Source: JBBKWH01 sp037968855 (lineage in GTDB: Bacteria; Pseudomonadota; Gammaproteobacteria; Pseudomonadales; Moraxellaceae). Taken from it: a DNA stretch of 46,632 nt. The stretch spans positions 1 to 46,632 of the forward strand of contig JBBKWH010000018.1 in NCBI GenBank assembly GCA_037968855.1. The letters run 5' to 3'. Of the stretch, positions 16,186 through 24,864 are shown piece after piece (the first letter of the stretch is position 1; each line of letters opens with the position of its first letter). The notes under the pieces were generated by a model. It was not told the origin of the DNA and did not search any database. It worked only from the letters and a program-made list of their open reading frames with translations. Position numbers and translations under genes: made by a program.

Positions 16186-16773
16186 ATGGGTGGATGGTTA
16201 TTTTTCGGTATTATTTTTGGCGTGGTATTTGGCGTGGTTGCGCTATACAACGGCTTGGTTTCTCGACGTAATTTGGTCGGCAATAGCTTTAGCCAGATTG
16301 ATGTGCAATTACAACGTCGTCACGATTTAATCCCTAGTTTGGTCAAGACTGCTCGTGCTTATATGACGCATGAGCAAGAGACTTTGACCCGTGTGACTGA
16401 GGCGCGTCAGCAAGCGGTGGGGATGCAAGAGTTACTGCGTGCTGCGCCCAAAAATCCTGCGGCATTGGAGCAATTGGCTGCGGCAGAACGTGTCTTGTCG
16501 AGCAGCTTAAGCCGCTTGATGGCGGTGGTTGAGCAATATCCCGATCTTAAAGCGGATCAACTGATGCAGCAGCTCATGGAGGAGTTGTCGTCCACTGAGG
16601 ATCGGATTGGCTTTGCACGGCAGGCCTATAACGATCATGTGATGATGTACAACAATGCCTGTCAGATGTTTCCAAGCAATATGATTGCAGGGGCGTTTAG
16701 TTTTAAGCCACTCAAGCAATTGGTGCTGGTGGACCAAGACGCACGTCAAGCGCCTGCCGTTTCGTTTGCATGA
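16186..16773 (+). CDS. lemA: LemA family membrane protein
   Basis: The product is 195 residues with an N-terminal membrane helix (GWLFFGIIFGVVFGVVALYNGLV) followed by a cytoplasmic helical bundle. Typical LemA features are NGLVSRRNLVGNSFSQIDVQLQRRHDLIPSLV and the later DRIGFARQAYNDHVMMYN. LemA proteins have no known enzymatic activity and are often encoded beside membrane proteases or TPM-domain proteins. AGAGGATAATAGAA precedes the ATG. It lies 32 bases upstream of the M48 protease gene, suggesting a joint envelope role. Confidence 0.92.
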   Translation: MGGWLFFGIIFGVVFGVVALYNGLVSRRNLVGNSFSQIDVQLQRRHDLIPSLVKTARAYMTHEQETLTRVTEARQQAVGMQELLRAAPKNPAALEQLAAAERVLSSSLSRLMAVVEQYPDLKADQLMQQLMEELSSTEDRIGFARQAYNDHVMMYNNACQMFPSNMIAGAFSFKPLKQLVLVDQDARQAPAVSFA

Positions 16774-16805
16774 TATCGGCGTGATATCAGTAGGATATGA
16801 TCGAC

Positions 16806-18758
16806 ATGGATGGTCTTAATCCCAAGCAAATCGGGGACTTTTTTGGTCGGCAGCGCCGTGCCTATTGGCATAGCGTGCTGTTGGCCTTTTTGTTTGTGTT
16901 GGCGATTGCGCTGACAATTTTTGTGACCAATTTAGTGGTCGGTTTGGTGCTGGGTTCGATTTTTCCGCAAGGCAGTCTGCTGATTCATCAACTCACGCCA
17001 TGGGTGGTGGGGTTAATGTTGTTGCTGTTGATCGGTGGCACATGGTTGGAATGGTATCGCTTACGTGATGGCGGTCGAGCGATTGCACGGCGTTTGGGTG
17101 CTCGACGGATCAATCAGACCGCGACGGTATATGAAGAGCGCCAATTGTTGCGTGCCATTGATAACATGGCGGTGGCGTCTGGCATGCGTGCGCCGGTTGC
17201 GTATGTGCTAGACGATGAACCCGCCATTAATGCCTTTGTGGCTGGTTATCAGGCCAACGATATGGTGTTGGTGATGACATGGGGTGCGCTGCAAACCCTC
17301 GATGCAGAGGAGTTGCAGGGCATTATTGGCCATGAGTTTAGCCATATCCATAACGGCGATACACGGCTGAATTTGCGTCTGATGTCGGTGTTGGGTGGGT
17401 TGTTGTTGATCAGTCAAATGGGCAGTTGGTTATTGCAATTTGGTCAACCGGCGCTTCATCAGCAGCAACGTGGCTCGTTTTTGTGGACTGGCTTGGGACG
17501 GCTGATTTGGCTGATCGGTAGTCTGGGCGTGTTTATGGGCCGCTTTATTAAATTGGCGATTTTGCGGCAACGTGAGTTTATGGCTGATGCGGGGAGTGTG
17601 CAATTTACCCGTTCGCATGGGGTGTTGCGTGCATTGTTGCGGATTCGCGTGCATGAGCATGGTTCGGCACTGCAAGGTATTCATGCCGAATCGATTAGTC
17701 ATTTCTGTTTTGGTAGTGCCTTGATGTTGGATGGTTGGTTTTCGACCCATCCGCCACTTGATGAGCGGATTGGTGCATTGGATGATCGATCACTCCGTCG
17801 GGTGCAGGTGCGTGATCGAATGGAAAGCCGTGTGAGTGCGACCACGCCTGTTGGGGCTTATCCTGCATTGATTACCACCGCAGAAGATCGCTCTTTGGAT
17901 TGGCAGCCGCCAACGCCCTTGCCAGAGCTGCGCCAACTGCCTGTTGAGCCACGTTTAGATCACCATTTAGAGCCATTGCCACCGCTGGATCGTATGCACT
18001 ATGTGCGGCCCGATTCACTCAAACGGGCACTGGGTACGGGGGCAGGTTGTCGTGAGTTACTGGCGGCGATTATGGCGGTACGACAAACCATTGATTGTGA
18101 TCCAGAGGCGCTCACGGTGAGTAGAGCCTTGGTGCATGGCTTAAACGAGTTAGATTCGCGCCTGCATTTGGTGGTGTTTTATGAGGCGTTACTGGGCTTG
18201 GGTGACTTGCCAGAGAGTGCCTCGCGGCAGTTATTGCGTCGGTTGGCGTTGATTATTCAGTCGGATGGGCATATTAGCTTGGCCGATATTTTGTTGTTGG
18301 AGTGGCTTAAAGCAACCTTGCATTTGCAAGCGGAGAGCTTGCCGGTATCCCTCAATGATTGTACCGCTGAGATTCGGGTGTTGGTCGAGGCACTGATCTA
18401 TATGCAGCGCTTGCCAGTTGAGCAGCAAAGCATTGTGCGTGAGCGGATTTTGCAAACGTTGTTTGATCCGGCCACGGTGTCGAGTATGTTGTCCACGGCG
18501 ATCAGTGGCCCAATTGATTTAGGTGGTGTGCTGGGTCGATTGGCCGGTTTGCCACAGGCCAATCGCTTGAGCGTGTTAGCTGTGGCCGAGACCTGTTTGT
18601 GGGCCAATACGCGCATGAGCCAAGAGGAGGCCGATGTGCTCAATATGCTGCATTGGCGCTTAGGACTGAGCGATCATGTACTGAGTGGGATTGATCCAGA
18701 GGCTTTAAAAGGCATGATTATCGAGCCGTATGCCGACATGAGTGGTGTTGATGGTTAA
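16806..18758 (+). CDS. membrane-bound M48 family zinc metalloprotease with long C-terminal extension
   Basis: This is a zinc protease related to HtpX. The product is 650 residues from the ATG at 16806; the ATG at 16797 is only one base after the AGGA ribosome site and so is less likely. Two N-terminal membrane helices (about 22-52 and 62-80) are followed by the M48 core with GHEFSHIHNGD (zinc ligands His176 and His180, catalytic Glu177) and REFMADA with the third ligand at about Glu257. Two more hydrophobic segments lie between. The last 300 residues are helical, and IIQSDGHISLADILLLEWL resembles TerB-like domains. That is about twice the size of HtpX. It follows lemA. Confidence 0.88.
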   Translation: MDGLNPKQIGDFFGRQRRAYWHSVLLAFLFVLAIALTIFVTNLVVGLVLGSIFPQGSLLIHQLTPWVVGLMLLLLIGGTWLEWYRLRDGGRAIARRLGARRINQTATVYEERQLLRAIDNMAVASGMRAPVAYVLDDEPAINAFVAGYQANDMVLVMTWGALQTLDAEELQGIIGHEFSHIHNGDTRLNLRLMSVLGGLLLISQMGSWLLQFGQPALHQQQRGSFLWTGLGRLIWLIGSLGVFMGRFIKLAILRQREFMADAGSVQFTRSHGVLRALLRIRVHEHGSALQGIHAESISHFCFGSALMLDGWFSTHPPLDERIGALDDRSLRRVQVRDRMESRVSATTPVGAYPALITTAEDRSLDWQPPTPLPELRQLPVEPRLDHHLEPLPPLDRMHYVRPDSLKRALGTGAGCRELLAAIMAVRQTIDCDPEALTVSRALVHGLNELDSRLHLVVFYEALLGLGDLPESASRQLLRRLALIIQSDGHISLADILLLEWLKATLHLQAESLPVSLNDCTAEIRVLVEALIYMQRLPVEQQSIVRERILQTLFDPATVSSMLSTAISGPIDLGGVLGRLAGLPQANRLSVLAVAETCLWANTRMSQEEADVLNMLHWRLGLSDHVLSGIDPEALKGMIIEPYADMSGVDG

Positions 18759-18938
18759 TCCGATGGCAGTCAACAGCAGACGGCTTTGCAATTGAGGGTG
18801 CTTTACAGGCAAAATCAGCGCAGCCATTGAACTTTTTCACCTGTCTATCAGGTCTAGGCTTATGCCAATATCAATCAGTCCTTGATGTGGATAGATGCTG
18901 TTGGCAGCGGGCCGATTTTTTTAGGATATATCGCAGCC

Positions 18939-20489
18939 ATGAGCAGCAGTCAGCAACTCGTAATTTTTGATACCACCTTACGCGACGGCGAGCAAAGCCC
19001 CGGCGCAGCCATGACCAAGGAAGAAAAAATCCGCGTCGCGCGTCAGTTGGAGCGTCTGGGTGTGGATGTGATTGAGGCAGGTTTTGCCGCCGCCAGTGTT
19101 GGTGATTTTGAAGCCATCAGCAGCATTGCCCGTGTGGTCAAAGACTCCACCATTTGTTCGCTGGCCCGTGCCAACGAAAAAGACGTGCGCCGCGCGGGTG
19201 AAGCAATTGCCCATGCGCACCGTGGCCGTGTGCATACCTTTATTGCCACCAGCCCGATCCACATGCAGTACAAGCTGCGCATGCAAGAAGATCAGGTGAT
19301 TGAGGCCGCGGTCAAAGCGGTCAAAATGGCTTTGGAATATACCGATGATGTCGAGTTCTCGGCTGAAGACGCGATTCGCTCTGAGTTGCCGTTTTTGATT
19401 CGTATTTTTGATGCGGTGATTGGCGCAGGAGCCAAGACCCTGAACGTGCCAGATACCGTGGGCTATTCCACCCCTAATTTGATTGGTGATTTGTTTGGCC
19501 AGTTGATTGCCCAAGTGCCGAATTCGGACAAGGTGATTTGGTCGGCGCATTGCCATAACGATTTGGGCATGGCGGTGGCCAACAGTTTGGCTGCGGTACA
19601 AGCCGGTGCGCGTCAGGTTGAATGCACCATCAATGGTCTAGGCGAGCGTGCGGGTAATGCGGCGCTTGAAGAAATCGTCATGGCTACCCGTGTGCGCCGC
19701 GATATGTTTGATGTGTTTACCAATATTCGTAGCGAAGAAATTGTACCCAGTTCGCGCTTGGTCTCGGCGATTACTGGCTATGTGGTGCAGCCGAACAAGG
19801 CGATTGTCGGTGCCAATGCCTTTGCCCACGAATCGGGTATTCATCAAGATGGCATCTTAAAGCATCGTGAAACTTACGAGATCATGCGTGCCGAAGACGT
19901 CGGCTGGAAAACCAATAAACTGACTTTGGGCAAGCTGTCGGGCCGTGCGGCATTTCGCTCGCGCTTGGAGCAGTTGGGCATTGGCATTGAGTCAGATGAG
20001 CAGCTCAACACGTTGTTTGCCAAGTTTAAAGATTTGGCTGACCGTAAGAGCGAGATCTTTGACGAGGACTTGCATGCCTTGGTCAGTGGTCATCATGGCG
20101 CAGAAGTGGCCGAGCGTTTTGGCTTGGTCGAGCTTGAGGTCACCAGCAAAACCAATCAGCAACCGCGTGCACATTTGATCGTCCAGATGGATGGCCGTGA
20201 TTGTCCGGTCAGTGCAACGGGTTCTGGCCCTGTCGATGCGGTGTTTAAGGCGATTGAAGTGATTGCCAAATCAGGCACTACGCTGGAGTTATATCAGGTC
20301 AACGCCATCACCAGTGGCACCGACAGCCAAGGCGAAGTGGCGGTTCGGCTGAACCAAAACGGTCGGATTGTGACCGGACAAGGCGCGGATATTGATATCG
20401 TGATTGCCAGTGCCAAAGCCTATTTGGATGCGCTTAATTGGCTGTCTACAGCAGGCAAAGCCAATCCGCAAACCAACGAGGTGATGTAA
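18939..20489 (+). CDS. leuA: 2-isopropylmalate synthase
   Basis: LeuA condenses 2-ketoisovalerate with acetyl-CoA, the committed step of leucine synthesis. The protein has 516 residues from the ATG at 18939 (MSSSQQLVIFDTTLRDGEQ, the family start). The catalytic barrel shows TTLRDGEQSPG, VIEAGFAAAS, and HCHNDLGMAVAN with the metal-binding His pair. Then come the linker with HESGIHQDGI and the C-terminal LeuA dimer domain that binds leucine for feedback inhibition. AGGA stands 12 bases upstream. I found no leucine-rich leader peptide, so attenuation is not supported. The next gene starts immediately after its stop. Confidence 0.97.
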   Translation: MSSSQQLVIFDTTLRDGEQSPGAAMTKEEKIRVARQLERLGVDVIEAGFAAASVGDFEAISSIARVVKDSTICSLARANEKDVRRAGEAIAHAHRGRVHTFIATSPIHMQYKLRMQEDQVIEAAVKAVKMALEYTDDVEFSAEDAIRSELPFLIRIFDAVIGAGAKTLNVPDTVGYSTPNLIGDLFGQLIAQVPNSDKVIWSAHCHNDLGMAVANSLAAVQAGARQVECTINGLGERAGNAALEEIVMATRVRRDMFDVFTNIRSEEIVPSSRLVSAITGYVVQPNKAIVGANAFAHESGIHQDGILKHRETYEIMRAEDVGWKTNKLTLGKLSGRAAFRSRLEQLGIGIESDEQLNTLFAKFKDLADRKSEIFDEDLHALVSGHHGAEVAERFGLVELEVTSKTNQQPRAHLIVQMDGRDCPVSATGSGPVDAVFKAIEVIAKSGTTLELYQVNAITSGTDSQGEVAVRLNQNGRIVTGQGADIDIVIASAKAYLDALNWLSTAGKANPQTNEVM

Positions 20490-21311
20490 GTGCAGGCACG
20501 CACACGCGCCGTACTGGCTGCGCTGGGTATTCCTGTTTGGAGTCAGCGTGGTCGGGTGGTGCAGCGTGTGCCAGAGGTGCTGTTATGGCGTTCTTCAACA
20601 GAGGAAGTCACTGAACATGAGCATGCCAGCACAGTGCAGCAGCCTGTCTCCACCCAAGCCATCCATACGGCGGTGGCCATTTCTGCGGATCATCGTCCGT
20701 CGATGGATCAGGTTGCAGCACGACCCTCAACGCTGAGCACACGACAAGCACAGCTTGAGTCGTTGTCCAAAATGCGTCTGGGTTTGGAGCAATCACACGG
20801 GGCAAAGCCATCATCAGCCACTGCGCATGTTGCGCTGGATTCCAGCATTGAGCGTCAACAGGTGCACATTGCACCTGCACTATCGACCAGACCAGATGCC
20901 AGATCAGATGATGGTTTAGCCGTAGAGACAACGACTTCAACACCGTTACGCTTTGCCTTACAAGCGCGAGTAATCGGTGGTTGGGTATTGTTGGTGTCCG
21001 AAGACAGCTTGCAAGATCCAGCGGCACAGCGATTGTGGGATAACATTGGGTTGGCGATGCAAGTCAACACCATTGAGCGCTTTGTCTGGCCATTGGCTGA
21101 AGGTACGCGTTGGCAACAAATGGATGGCGCGTCGGCGGCGTTATCAGGTTTTTTGTTTCGGCTGGGTGCGTCGTATCGAGTGGGTTTGATGGGAGCACTC
21201 GCCGATGCTGCTTGTCCTGATCGAGTTGAGCGCTTACCGGCGTTGGCGGACCTGTTGCGTGAGCCATTGCAAAAACGTGGGTTTTGGCAACTATTGCGTG
21301 CCAATGCATAG
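20490..21311 (+). CDS. holD: probable DNA polymerase III psi subunit (HolD-like)
   Basis: The start is a GTG directly after the leuA stop, giving 273 residues. The N-terminus RAVLAALGIPVWSQRGRVV resembles the E. coli psi start (LQQLGITQWSLRRPG), which contacts the clamp loader. A low-complexity linker (about 45-145, rich in Ser, Thr, Gln and His) follows. The C-terminal 125 residues include the strand GGWVLLVSEDSL and the final helix LPALADLLREPLQKRGFWQLL, which resembles SPALTDLRANPTARAALWQQ of psi. Psi bridges the clamp loader to chi and SSB. The long linker doubles the E. coli length, a layout I recall for Pseudomonas psi. The assignment rests on remote resemblance only. Confidence 0.6.
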   Translation: MQARTRAVLAALGIPVWSQRGRVVQRVPEVLLWRSSTEEVTEHEHASTVQQPVSTQAIHTAVAISADHRPSMDQVAARPSTLSTRQAQLESLSKMRLGLEQSHGAKPSSATAHVALDSSIERQQVHIAPALSTRPDARSDDGLAVETTTSTPLRFALQARVIGGWVLLVSEDSLQDPAAQRLWDNIGLAMQVNTIERFVWPLAEGTRWQQMDGASAALSGFLFRLGASYRVGLMGALADAACPDRVERLPALADLLREPLQKRGFWQLLRANA

Positions 21312-21434
21312 GACCACTGATGTCATGATTCTTGCAAGGTTGACGCAGTTTTACCACACAGCCACTTGACCGCTGCGTTGCCTGATCAGGCATGCTAACC
21401 CTATAAATGAGCCAAATGGAACGAACGAAACCGA

Positions 21435-22673
21435 ATGAAAACCACAGCAGTGATGCAGCACAAGCAATGCCACACCTTAAGTATGCTCACCAGCATTGTT
21501 CGCACGCCATTGGCTGTGTTGGGACTCACCGTTGGTTTGATGGCAAGTGCACAGGCGGCGACGTTTGCCGAGTGTTTGTCTGGGTTAAAGGCCGAGGCGG
21601 TGCTGGCCGGTATTCCAGAAGTGCTGGTACGCGATAGCTTGGATTCGCTGACCCCACAGCAAGATGTGTTGCGGCTAGATCGTACACAGCCTGAATTTTC
21701 CAAAGGTTTTGCTGATTATCATGGCAAACGGGTGACCGATGCACAGGTGGCTAAGGCTCAGCAATTGTGGCGTGATAACCAAGCGTTATTTGATCGGATT
21801 TTTGCCAAATACCATGTGCAACCACAGTATCTGCTGGCCTTTTGGGGTTTGGAGTCTAACTTTGGCGGCTATTTTGGCAAAACACCCACCATTCAAGCCT
21901 TGGCAACCTTGGCCTGTGATGGCCGCCGCAGTGATTTCTTTAAGTCCGAATTGATGAATGCGCTCAAAATCGTTAATGAAGGCGCAATTAGCGCGCAGAA
22001 CATGACCGGATCGTGGGCGGGCGCGATGGGCCATATGCAGTTTATGCCCAGCACCTTTTTAAACTATGCCGTCGATGCCGATGGCGATGGTCGTCGCAAT
22101 ATCTGGAGCAGTCAAACCGATGCCTTAAGTTCGGCGGCCAACTATTTGCACAGCATTGGCTGGGATGGCGAGTATCGTTGGGGCCGTGAGGTGTATTTGC
22201 CCGATGGCTTTGATTACCGTGTGGCATCGATTAAAAATAAAATGAGCCTCAAGCAATGGGCCGCGCTGGGTGTGCGCACCATTGATGGCCAACTGATTCC
22301 TGATGCGCCGATTCAGGCCGCGCTGATCGTCCCAACCGGACACGAAGGCCCTGCATTTCTAGTCTATAGCAATTTTGACAAAATTATGGAATGGAACCGC
22401 TCAGAGTCGTATGCGCTGGCGGTTGGTTTGCTGGCGGATCGGATTGCCGGTGTGGCCGAGCCAAGCAAAGCCTTTATCTCTTCACCAACATTGTATTTTG
22501 ACCAAGTCAAGCAGATGCAAGTCAAGCTCAATGAGATGGGTTACAACGCTGGTGAGCCGGATGGCGTGTTTGGCTCTGGGACTCGTTCGGCAATTGGTCG
22601 TTATCAAGCCGAGCATAAAATGGTGGCCGATGGTTTTCCGGATGCTGAAGTGTTAAAGGCGCTTGCGCCTTAA
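21435..22673 (+). CDS. MltB-type lytic murein transglycosylase with peptidoglycan-binding domain
   Basis: This cleaves peptidoglycan strands to anhydromuropeptides in the periplasm. The product is 412 residues with a signal peptide ending at about ASAQA|ATF; an ATG at 21483 would give a shorter, more regular signal peptide. There is no lipobox, so the mature protein is soluble, unlike E. coli MltB. The catalytic Glu140 lies in FWGLESNFGG. The substrate-binding blocks are SWAGAMGHMQFMPSTF, DADGDGRRNIW and ANYLHSIGW. The C-terminal 65 residues (QMQVKLNEMGYNAGEPDGVFGSGT) form a PG_binding_1 domain. It is closed by a terminator. Confidence 0.93.
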   Translation: MKTTAVMQHKQCHTLSMLTSIVRTPLAVLGLTVGLMASAQAATFAECLSGLKAEAVLAGIPEVLVRDSLDSLTPQQDVLRLDRTQPEFSKGFADYHGKRVTDAQVAKAQQLWRDNQALFDRIFAKYHVQPQYLLAFWGLESNFGGYFGKTPTIQALATLACDGRRSDFFKSELMNALKIVNEGAISAQNMTGSWAGAMGHMQFMPSTFLNYAVDADGDGRRNIWSSQTDALSSAANYLHSIGWDGEYRWGREVYLPDGFDYRVASIKNKMSLKQWAALGVRTIDGQLIPDAPIQAALIVPTGHEGPAFLVYSNFDKIMEWNRSESYALAVGLLADRIAGVAEPSKAFISSPTLYFDQVKQMQVKLNEMGYNAGEPDGVFGSGTRSAIGRYQAEHKMVADGFPDAEVLKALAP

Positions 22674-22721
22674 GTTGTTGGCTGACTGATTGCGATCAGG
22701 TTTGGTGATGACCTGATGATC

Positions 22722-22753
22722 AAAAGTCTCATGGCAACATGGGGCTTTTTTTT
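22722..22753 (+). terminator. intrinsic terminator after the transglycosylase gene
   Basis: A 12-pair stem (22722-22733 with 22738-22749, including two G-U pairs) is capped by a GCAA tetraloop and followed by a run of eight T. A second hairpin, ATCAGGT/ACCTGAT, lies just before it at 22695-22717. Confidence 0.85.
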
Positions 22754-22804
22754 ACATTTCATATCACCAGTGAGTACAGGCGAATGTTGCTGGACGATTA
22801 TGAT

Positions 22805-22810
22805 TATAAT
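22805..22810 (+). promoter_or_regulatory. candidate -10 box for dusB
   Basis: A perfect TATAAT stands 30 bases before the dusB start. No good -35 box is visible; GAATGT at 22782 is the only hexamer at 17-base spacing. It lies between the preceding terminator and dusB, where a promoter is needed. Confidence 0.4.
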
Positions 22811-22839
22811 GATCGCTCAATGATTAGGCGTGGCGCGTG

Positions 22840-23847
22840 ATGCAAATTGGGCCGTACCAACTGAGCAATAACTTAATTGTCGCACCGATGGCGGGCGTGA
22901 CTGATCGACCGTTTCGCACTCTATGCAAACACTTTGGTGCAGGCCATGCGGTGAGTGAGATGATGACCGCCGATGCTGCGTTATTTGCCAAAAAAAAATC
23001 ACTCTATCGGGCCAATTTTGATGGAGAGCTTGCGCCCATTTCGGCACAAATTGCCGGATCAGATCCACAAAAATTGGCCGATGCGGCCCGTTACCAAGTG
23101 GCCAATGGCGCACAAATTGTTGATATCAACATGGGCTGTCCGGTCAAAAAAGTTTGCAACAAATTGGCAGGCTCGGCCTTGCTACAAGACGAAGAATTGG
23201 TCGCACGTATTTTGGATGCGGTGGTGTCGGCAGTCGATGTACCGGTGACGCTGAAGACCCGTTTGGGCTTTGCCAATGGTGCGGAGAACATCTTGCGGGT
23301 GGCAGCACGGGCTGAGCAAGCGGGCATTGCTGCATTGGCGATTCATGGTCGTACCCGTGAAGACATGTACACCGGCCATGCACGTTATGAGTTGATTCAG
23401 GCAGTCAAAGACGTTGCCAAAATGCCAATTATTGCCAATGGTGATATTGATAGCCCACACAAGGCCGCGCAAGTGTTGCGTGAGACGGGCGCAGATGCGG
23501 TGATGATTGGCCGTGCAGCACAGGGTCGGCCTTGGATTTTTCGAGAGATTGGGCATTTTTTGCAGACTGGCGAATTGTTGCCCACGCCTGAGGTGGCCGA
23601 GGTGCGCGAGGTGCTGTTGGGGCATTTGGACGAGTTATATGCCTTTTATGGCGAGTACTCCGGTTGCCGGATTGCGCGTAAGCATATTGCTTGGTATAGC
23701 AATGGTTTACATGGCAGTAATGCGTTTCGGCAGGCCATGTATGCCGAAGAATCTACCGCAGGGCAGGCGGCGTGTGTGCGGGCTTATTTTGATGGCTTAC
23801 TGTTGCAGAGTGAGCGCTTGCATTACGTTGAGGGTGAACTGGCCTAA
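22840..23847 (+). CDS. dusB: tRNA-dihydrouridine synthase B
   Basis: This FMN enzyme reduces uridine to dihydrouridine in the tRNA D-loop. The product is 335 residues from the ATG at 22840 (a GTG lies one codon earlier). Motifs: APMAGVTDRPFR, DINMGCPVKKVCNKLAGSALL with the catalytic Cys, TRLGF, IHGRTREDMYTG, IANGDI and VMIGRAAQGRPW; the Cys-pattern MGCPVKKVCNK and RIARKHIAWY mark the DusB branch. In many gammaproteobacteria fis follows dusB, but not here. The last 27 bases-plus of the gene recur in diverged form 472 bases downstream. Confidence 0.96.
   Translation: MQIGPYQLSNNLIVAPMAGVTDRPFRTLCKHFGAGHAVSEMMTADAALFAKKKSLYRANFDGELAPISAQIAGSDPQKLADAARYQVANGAQIVDINMGCPVKKVCNKLAGSALLQDEELVARILDAVVSAVDVPVTLKTRLGFANGAENILRVAARAEQAGIAALAIHGRTREDMYTGHARYELIQAVKDVAKMPIIANGDIDSPHKAAQVLRETGADAVMIGRAAQGRPWIFREIGHFLQTGELLPTPEVAEVREVLLGHLDELYAFYGEYSGCRIARKHIAWYSNGLHGSNAFRQAMYAEESTAGQAACVRAYFDGLLLQSERLHYVEGELA
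23781..23807 (+). repeat. direct repeat, left copy (inside the dusB 3' end)
   Basis: These 27 bases, encoding part of AYFDGLLLQ of DusB, recur exactly at 24253-24279. Beyond the identical core the similarity continues with scattered differences to the end of the reading frame. Confidence 0.9.
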
Positions 23848-23872
23848 AGTTGATGGTTGTTCTTTGTGTGAT

Positions 23873-24127
23873 TTACCATTTGAAGCCAATATAAAATAAG
23901 AGTATTCCAACATATATCGCCAATGCAGACAGGCCATTTGGCGATAGTTTGCGTGAAAACAGATCACCGGTTCCTTCCAGCATTCCACTGATGACCAAAC
24001 CGATGCCACCAGTCAGCCTGTAACGATTGAGATCAACATTGCCTTTTTTATCTGTTATCAATCGTAGGTATCCATACAAGATAAAAGTACTGCCAGCAAT
24101 TAATATTGCAGCCCTCAAGGTTTCCAT
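23873..24127 (-). CDS. small two-to-three-helix membrane protein, unknown function
   Basis: The product is 84 residues from the ATG at 24127 (a GTG lies two codons earlier). The hydrophobic segments are LRAAILIAGSTFILYGYLRLI at the start, a weaker GGIGLVISGML in the middle, and LSALAIYVGILLFYIGF at the end, with a polar loop KKGNVDLNRYR. No family is recognised. It lies antisense to its neighbours within the segment bounded by the two dusB 3'-end copies, and the local sequence looks AT-richer than the surroundings, so it may have been acquired with that segment. Confidence 0.6.
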   Translation of the reverse strand: METLRAAILIAGSTFILYGYLRLITDKKGNVDLNRYRLTGGIGLVISGMLEGTGDLFSRKLSPNGLSALAIYVGILLFYIGFKW

Positions 24128-24252
24128 GGTCACTCAATGTTAATCAATGCAAAATATCGATCATAGCAGAACGTGGCTTAGCAGATTGATTTCACAACTG
24201 AAGTAGAGCCGTCAACATACCGCCAAGAGCTAGACCCAGTAACCTATATATA

Positions 24253-24279
24253 GGCTTATTTTGATGGCTTACTGTTGCA
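24253..24279 (+). repeat. direct repeat, right copy
   Basis: Exact 27-base copy of 23781-23807. With the left copy it bounds a 472-base unit (start to start) that holds the dusB stop and the small membrane-protein gene. Confidence 0.9.
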
Positions 24280-24319
24280 ACGCGAGCGCTTGCGTTATAT
24301 TGACCCGATGATGGAATGA
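24254..24319 (+). pseudogene. remnant of a second dusB 3' end
   Basis: Read in the dusB frame, this stretch gives AYFDGLLLQRERLRYIDPMME and a stop, beside AYFDGLLLQSERLHYVEGELA at the end of intact DusB. It is therefore a diverged copy of the last 21 codons of dusB with no gene body in front of it. It most likely marks the old junction of an insertion or a recombination with a related dusB allele. It is not expected to be expressed. Confidence 0.85.
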
Positions 24320-24379
24320 TGACGATGGATTTAAGCTTAAATATCATCATAAATGAATGTTTTGATTGAGATAGTCAGT

Positions 24380-24799
24380 ATGTTTAACGGCAAAATGGTT
24401 GTGTGTGTTGGGGTGATGATGAGTTTATCGGCCTGTCAGATGATGAAAGTATCTCCCTACGATGGAGTTATTGGCTATCAAGTGACCGCGCAAAAAGAAC
24501 AGGGCATTGATCTGCGTTATAGTGATACCGATGATTTATCATGGGAGGTAGTGACCAAAAAGGCAACCAAAGCATGTGCTCGCCAGCTTGATCTACCTGT
24601 TGAGCAGGTTCACGTCCAAGTCAAGCAACAGGATACAGTTCAAAAAGAAGTTGCCTTTAATACGACGATTCCAATTCCTATTGGATTAGATCCAATGTCT
24701 CCTAGTCGAACATCTGGTCTATCAGCGATCAATATTAAAACTATAGATCGTGCTCAGCGCGCATTTAAGCAACTCGACGTCGAATGCTCACCACGCTAA
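24380..24799 (+). CDS. small lipoprotein of unknown function
   Basis: The product is 139 residues from the ATG at 24380, which gives a compact lipoprotein signal (MFNGKMVVCVGVMMSLSAC, lipobox LSAC); an ATG at 24353 would add nine residues. The mature part has two further Cys (TKACARQL and DVECSPR) that could pair, a TTIPIPIGLDPMSP segment and an alternating polar character. No family is recognised. It lies just after the dusB remnant and may belong to the same accessory segment. The inverted repeat at 24810-24835 after it lacks a T-tract. Confidence 0.65.
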   Translation: MFNGKMVVCVGVMMSLSACQMMKVSPYDGVIGYQVTAQKEQGIDLRYSDTDDLSWEVVTKKATKACARQLDLPVEQVHVQVKQQDTVQKEVAFNTTIPIPIGLDPMSPSRTSGLSAINIKTIDRAQRAFKQLDVECSPR

Positions 24800-24864
24800 A
24801 CCCAAGCCATGCTGTCAGCCGTAATACTGGCAGCACATGCAATGGATAAGATGACACAGTCACC

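Noticed and set aside
18759..18938. Leucine attenuator before leuA
   Set aside because: No leader peptide with a run of Leu codons and no terminator/antiterminator pair.
18978..19601. Minus-strand open frame (about 207 codons) opposite leuA
   Set aside because: It is the shadow of a codon-biased gene; the translation is rich in His, Gln and Arg without domain character.
22837..24133. dusB-fis operon
   Set aside because: No Fis-like gene follows dusB; the next frame is an antisense membrane protein.
24810..24835. Hairpin after the small lipoprotein as a terminator
   Set aside because: The stem has mismatches and no T-tract on either strand.
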